Assembly (NCBI GenBank): GCA_013316495.1
Contig: WSMP01000060.1
Location: forward strand, 1 to 9,196
Length of the DNA: 9,196 nt
Source of the DNA: Angelakisella sp.
GTDB lineage: Bacteria; Bacillota; Clostridia; Oscillospirales; Ruminococcaceae
Direction: 5' to 3'
Part shown: positions 6,060-9,196 of the stretch, in pieces
How the letters are laid out: every line of letters begins with the position of its first letter
How positions within the stretch are numbered: the first letter of the stretch is position 1
Notes under the pieces: generated by a model
What the model saw: the letters and a program-made list of their open reading frames with translations, nothing else
What the model was told of the DNA's origin: nothing
Database searches by the model: none
Position numbers and translations under genes: made by a program

Positions 6060-6725
6060 GTGCTGGAGCATCTAAAGTCCTGCGTCATCGTCTGCGGCCA
6101 CTACGGGGCGGGCAAAACCAACCTGACTGTAAACCTGGCCCTGGCCGCCGCCCAAAGCGGGGAGGCGGTGAGCGTCATTGATATGGACGTCGTCAACCCC
6201 TACTTTCGCACGGCGGACTTCCAGGAGCTGTTCCGGGAAGCGGGGATACAGCTTATCGCCCCCATCTACGCAAACACCAACCTGGACCTGCCGGTGCTGC
6301 CCCCCAGCGTGGGAGCGGCTATCCGGGAGAAGACCGGACGGCTTTTTCTGGATGTAGGCGGGGACGATGACGGGGCGGTGGCCCTGGGAGGATTTTCCGC
6401 CCTTCTGGAGGAGCGGGGGTATTCCATGCTCTATGTAGTGAACAGCCGCCGGGAGCTGGAGCCGGAGCCTGGGGAGGAGGCGGCGCTTCTACGGCGCATC
6501 CAGACCGCCTCCCGGCTGAAGGTGACCCACCTGGTAAATAATACCAATCTGGGCCCCGAAACCACCTCGGAGGTGCTCCTGCAATCGCTTCCGTACCTGG
6601 AGGAGGTTTCCAAGCGTACCGGCGTCCCGGTGCTGGGCGCTGCGGCGGAGGAGCGGCTGGCTCCCCATTTGGAGGCGGAGGGACTTCTGCCTGTGCGCGT
6701 TTATGTAAAACCACCCTGGAGCTGA
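6060..6725 (+). CDS. P-loop ATPase of the MinD/ParA/CobQ class, function unknown
   Basis: This is a 221-residue P-loop ATPase. Residues 13-20 form a Walker A motif, GHYGAGKT. A switch-like IDMDVVNPYF follows around 40-49, and a Walker B-like LFLDVGGDDD at about 95-104. The fold order matches the MinD/ParA/CobQ class. The signature Lys that begins the deviant ParA motif KGGxGKT is His14 here. No CxxC of Mrp/NBP35 iron-sulfur carriers and no C-terminal MinD-like membrane helix is evident. GTG 6060 is preferred because GGAGG lies 7 nt upstream; an in-frame TTG at 6039 with AGGAGG only 4 nt before it is the alternative. The ferredoxin gene follows after 44 bases with no terminator. This suggests a role linked to the oxidoreductase, such as cofactor handling or assembly, but nothing in the sequence proves it. 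Confidence 0.85.
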   Translation: MLEHLKSCVIVCGHYGAGKTNLTVNLALAAAQSGEAVSVIDMDVVNPYFRTADFQELFREAGIQLIAPIYANTNLDLPVLPPSVGAAIREKTGRLFLDVGGDDDGAVALGGFSALLEERGYSMLYVVNSRRELEPEPGEEAALLRRIQTASRLKVTHLVNNTNLGPETTSEVLLQSLPYLEEVSKRTGVPVLGAAAEERLAPHLEAEGLLPVRVYVKPPWS

Positions 6726-6769
6726 CCCCTTCGGCAGCCTTCCAATAGGGGAGAAAAGAGGTATAGAAA

Positions 6770-6976
6770 ATGGCAAGAGCGATCATCGACGAGAAGATCT
6801 GCAAGGGCTGCGGCCTCTGCGTCAGCGTCTGTCCCAAAAAGATTCTCGCTTTGGCGGTACACCGGATGAACGACAAGGGCTACAATCCGGCGGAGGTCAC
6901 AGACCAGGAAAGCTGCATCGGCTGCGCGATGTGCGGCATCATCTGCCCGGACAGCGCTATTGCGGTGGAAAAGTAG
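6770..6976 (+). CDS. 2x[4Fe-4S] ferredoxin subunit of 2-oxoacid:ferredoxin oxidoreductase (delta)
   Basis: This 68-residue protein has two complete [4Fe-4S] motifs: CKGCGLCVSVCP at residues 11-22 and CIGCAMCGIICP at 49-60. It is the KorD/VorD-type delta subunit, which passes electrons from the thiamine-bound intermediate to external ferredoxin. It lies 15 bases ahead of the alpha subunit gene, in the order delta-alpha-beta-gamma seen in anaerobe Kor/Vor operons. ATG 6770 is preceded by AAAGAGGT at a suitable distance. A free-standing ferredoxin cannot be excluded from sequence alone, but the context makes the subunit role likely. Confidence 0.93.
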   Translation: MARAIIDEKICKGCGLCVSVCPKKILALAVHRMNDKGYNPAEVTDQESCIGCAMCGIICPDSAIAVEK

Positions 6977-6991
6977 AAAGGTGGTTGGAAT

Positions 6992-8053
6992 ATGTCAGAG
7001 CGCGTTTTGATGAAGGGAAACGAAGCGATGGCGGAGGCGGCCATCCGCGCCGGCTGCCGCCACTTCTTCGGCTACCCCATCACCCCCCAGACCGAAGTGG
7101 CGGCCTATATGTCCAAAAAGATGCCGAAAATCGGCGGGACCTACCTCCAGGCGGAATCGGAGATTGCCGCCATTAACATGGTGCTGGGGGCGGCCTCCGC
7201 CGGGGTACGGGCCATGACCTCCTCTTCTTCCCCCGGCATCTCCCTCAAAACAGAGGGCATCTCTTACATAGCAGGGAGCGACCTGCCCTGCCTCATCGTC
7301 AATGTGGAGCGGGGCGGCCCCGGACTGGGGGGCATCCAGCCAGCCCAGTCGGATTACTGGCAGGCCACCCGCGCCCTGGGCCACGGGGATTTCCATGTGC
7401 TGGTTTTTGCCCCCAGCACGGTGCAGGAGGTGGTGGACCTGGTCTTTTTGGCCTACGATCTGGCGGAAAAATACCGGATGCCCGCCCTTCTTCTCTCCGA
7501 CGGCCTTTTAGGCCAGATGATGGAGCCGGTGTCCTTCCCCGACCCGGTGGAGGGCGGCGCTGAAAAGCCCTGGGCCGCCTGCGGCCACCAGAACAAGCGC
7601 CCCCACAACATCATCAACTCCCTGTACCTGAAGGCGGACGAGCTGGAGCGCACCGTGGTGGAGCGCTTTGCCCGCTATGCCCAAATCGAGGCGAAGGAGC
7701 AGCGGTGCCAGCAGTACCTCTGTGACGATGCGGATTACATTCTCGTGGCCTTTGGGGCCACCTCCCGCGTCAGCCAGTCGGCGGTGGATACCCTCCGGGC
7801 CCAGGGGATAAAGGCGGGTCTGCTGCGGCCCATCACCCTTTGGCCCTTCCCCAAGGACGCCATCCGCGCCCACATCCCCCATGTGAAGGGATTCCTCAGT
7901 GTGGAGATGAGCATGGGCCAGATGGTGGACGACGTCCGCCTGGCGGTGGAGGGAAAGGCGCCGGTGGGCTTCTTCGGCAGAACCGGCGGCGTCATCCCCA
8001 AGCCCTCGGAAGTGGTGGAAGCGGTAAGGAAAATGGCTGGAGGTGACCGATAA
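6992..8053 (+). CDS. 2-oxoacid:ferredoxin oxidoreductase subunit alpha (KorA/VorB family)
   Basis: This 353-residue protein combines the pyrimidine-binding (POR N-terminal) domain and the transketolase C-terminal-like domain. It forms with the beta subunit an enzyme that oxidatively decarboxylates 2-oxoacids to acyl-CoA with ferredoxin as acceptor, or runs in reverse to fix CO2. Characteristic motifs are GYPITPQTE at residues 27-35, the TSSSSPGISLKTEG loop at 76-89, and ERGGPGLGG shortly after. The length fits the split KorA/VorB type, not the large fused pyruvate:ferredoxin oxidoreductase. Substrate (2-oxoglutarate, 2-oxoisovalerate or another) cannot be decided by eye, so no symbol is given. 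ATG 6992 has AAAGGTGG about 7 nt upstream. Its stop overlaps the beta start by one base (TAATG). Confidence 0.93.
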   Translation: MSERVLMKGNEAMAEAAIRAGCRHFFGYPITPQTEVAAYMSKKMPKIGGTYLQAESEIAAINMVLGAASAGVRAMTSSSSPGISLKTEGISYIAGSDLPCLIVNVERGGPGLGGIQPAQSDYWQATRALGHGDFHVLVFAPSTVQEVVDLVFLAYDLAEKYRMPALLLSDGLLGQMMEPVSFPDPVEGGAEKPWAACGHQNKRPHNIINSLYLKADELERTVVERFARYAQIEAKEQRCQQYLCDDADYILVAFGATSRVSQSAVDTLRAQGIKAGLLRPITLWPFPKDAIRAHIPHVKGFLSVEMSMGQMVDDVRLAVEGKAPVGFFGRTGGVIPKPSEVVEAVRKMAGGDR

Positions 8054-8811
8054 TGGCGATGGTATATCAAAAATCCAAGATGCTCACCGATGCGCCGCTG
8101 CACTACTGCCCCGGCTGCACCCACGGCATCATCCATAAGCTGGTGGCGGAAAGCCTGGAGGAGCTGGACGCCGGGGGCAAGGCGGTAGGCGTCGCCCCGG
8201 TGGGCTGCTCGGTAATGGCCTACGACTACTTTGCCTGCGACATGGTGGAGGCCCCCCACGGCCGGGCCCCGGCCATTGCCACCGGCCTCAAGCGGGCCCT
8301 CCCGGATGGGATGATCTTCACCTACCAGGGGGATGGGGACCTGGCCGCCATCGGTACGGCGGAGACGGTCCACGCCGCCACCAGGGGGGAAAACATCACC
8401 GTCATCTTTGTGAACAACGCCATCTACGGCATGACCGGGGGACAGATGGCCCCCACCACCCTGCCGGGGCAGGTGACCCAGACCACCCCCTACGGCCGGG
8501 ACGTCACCACCGCCGGGTTCCCGGTGCGGGTGTGCGAGATGCTGGCTACCCTTTCCGGGGTGGCCTACGCGGAGCGGGTATCGGTGGATACCGTCCCCAA
8601 CATCCGGAAGGCCAAGGCCGCCATCAAAAAGGCCTTTGAGACCCAGGCGGCAAAGAAGGGCTTTTCCATTGTGGAGGTCCTTTCCACCTGTCCCACCAAC
8701 TGGGGTCTGACCCCCACCGAGGCCCTGGAGTGGCTGCGGCAGAACATGATGCCCTATTATCCCCTGGGGGTCTACCAGGACCGCACCGCAAACGAAAAGG
8801 GGGTATTCTGA
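8053..8811 (+). CDS. 2-oxoacid:ferredoxin oxidoreductase subunit beta, thiamine diphosphate-binding (KorB family)
   Basis: This 252-residue catalytic subunit carries thiamine diphosphate and a [4Fe-4S] cluster. The TPP motif starts GDGD at residues 93-96 and ends in the NNAIYGMTGGQ segment around 121-131. Four cysteines fit the cluster-ligand pattern known for KorB-type subunits: Cys19 and Cys22 in CPGCTHG, Cys52 in VGCS and Cys213 in STCPTNW. The HGRAPAIATG block is also family-typical. The start overlaps the alpha stop by one base, with GGAGGTGA just upstream. The gamma start follows its stop directly, so alpha, beta and gamma are tightly coupled in translation. Confidence 0.95.
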   Translation: MAMVYQKSKMLTDAPLHYCPGCTHGIIHKLVAESLEELDAGGKAVGVAPVGCSVMAYDYFACDMVEAPHGRAPAIATGLKRALPDGMIFTYQGDGDLAAIGTAETVHAATRGENITVIFVNNAIYGMTGGQMAPTTLPGQVTQTTPYGRDVTTAGFPVRVCEMLATLSGVAYAERVSVDTVPNIRKAKAAIKKAFETQAAKKGFSIVEVLSTCPTNWGLTPTEALEWLRQNMMPYYPLGVYQDRTANEKGVF

Positions 8812-9196
8812 ATGAAGGACTGGAATTTTGTCTTTGCCGGCTTTGGCGGCCAGGGGATTCTCTTTGCGGGCAAGGTGGCCGCCTACACCGGGATGGTGGA
8901 GAACCGGGAGGTCTCTTGGCTCCCCAGCTACGGCCCGGAGATGCGGGGGGGCACCGCTAATTGCAGCGTCTGCCTCTCCTCCCGGCCCATCGGCTCCCCC
9001 CTGGTGCTGGAGCCGGACGCCCTGGTGGTGATGAACAACCCCTCCTACGATAAGTTTATCGACACGGTAGCCCCTGGCGGGGTGGCGGTTATTGACAGCG
9101 CCCTGGTGGACCGCCGGACCAGCCGGGAGGACATCACCGCCCTCTATGTTCCGGCCACCCGCCTGGCCCAGGAAAACGGCATCGGAAAACTAGCCA
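8812..9196 (+). CDS. 2-oxoacid:ferredoxin oxidoreductase subunit gamma, 3' partial
   Basis: The ATG at 8812 follows the beta stop (8809-8811) with no gap, and AAAAGGGGG about 8 nt upstream serves as ribosome binding site. The 128 codons in the window are open to the last base. The product begins with the family glycine motif AGFGGQGI (residues 9-16) and has the WLPSYGPEMRGGTANC segment typical of KorC/VorC gamma subunits, which contribute to the CoA-binding part of the complex. Full-length gamma subunits are about 180 residues, so roughly 50 C-terminal residues lie outside the window. Confidence 0.93.
   Translation, partial: MKDWNFVFAGFGGQGILFAGKVAAYTGMVENREVSWLPSYGPEMRGGTANCSVCLSSRPIGSPLVLEPDALVVMNNPSYDKFIDTVAPGGVAVIDSALVDRRTSREDITALYVPATRLAQENGIGKLA

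Noticed and set aside
1..9196. CRISPR arrays, tRNA or rRNA genes, riboswitches
   Set aside because: No spaced direct-repeat array, cloverleaf, rRNA-like stretch or recognisable riboswitch core was seen. Gaps other than 3342-3720 are short and explained by promoters, terminators and ribosome binding sites.

Overview
The window is GC-rich, with strong third-position G/C bias and AT-rich intergenic gaps. It comes from an endospore-forming anaerobe, most probably a GC-rich member of the Clostridia (Oscillospiraceae-like; this is inference). Three things support that: a tricistronic gerA-type germinant receptor operon, the classical spoIVB-spo0A pair, and a four-subunit ferredoxin-dependent 2-oxoacid oxidoreductase typical of strict anaerobes. 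All genes are on the + strand.

Layout. Positions 1-3341 hold a spore germinant receptor operon: the A subunit (5' truncated by the window edge), the B permease-like subunit and the C lipoprotein, with B and C overlapping by ATGA. Positions 3342-3720 are a 379-base non-coding gap. It carries two hairpins, a 161-bp MITE-like element with 17-bp terminal inverted repeats and a TTA target duplication, and an abutting smaller repeat-derived unit. Positions 3721-4959 are spoIVB, the mother-cell signalling protease with a PDZ domain and complete catalytic residues. Positions 5100-5876 are spo0A, the sporulation master regulator, ending at a strong intrinsic terminator.

A clear sigma-A promoter (TTGAAT, 17 nt, TATAAT) then opens a second operon: a P-loop ATPase of the MinD/ParA class, a 2x[4Fe-4S] ferredoxin subunit, and the alpha, beta and gamma subunits of a 2-oxoacid:ferredoxin oxidoreductase (Kor/Vor type). 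The gamma subunit is cut by the 3' end of the window.

The most notable observation is in Spo0A. Its DNA-binding domain looks intact, but the receiver domain has Glu at position 56, where the phospho-accepting Asp should be, and Arg at 108 instead of the invariant Lys. The flanking motif has also drifted. This suggests a Spo0A that is not controlled by conventional aspartyl phosphorylation. Secondary points are the mobile-element remnant placed directly upstream of spoIVB, where it may have supplied or altered its promoter, and the uncharacterised ATPase that leads the oxidoreductase operon.
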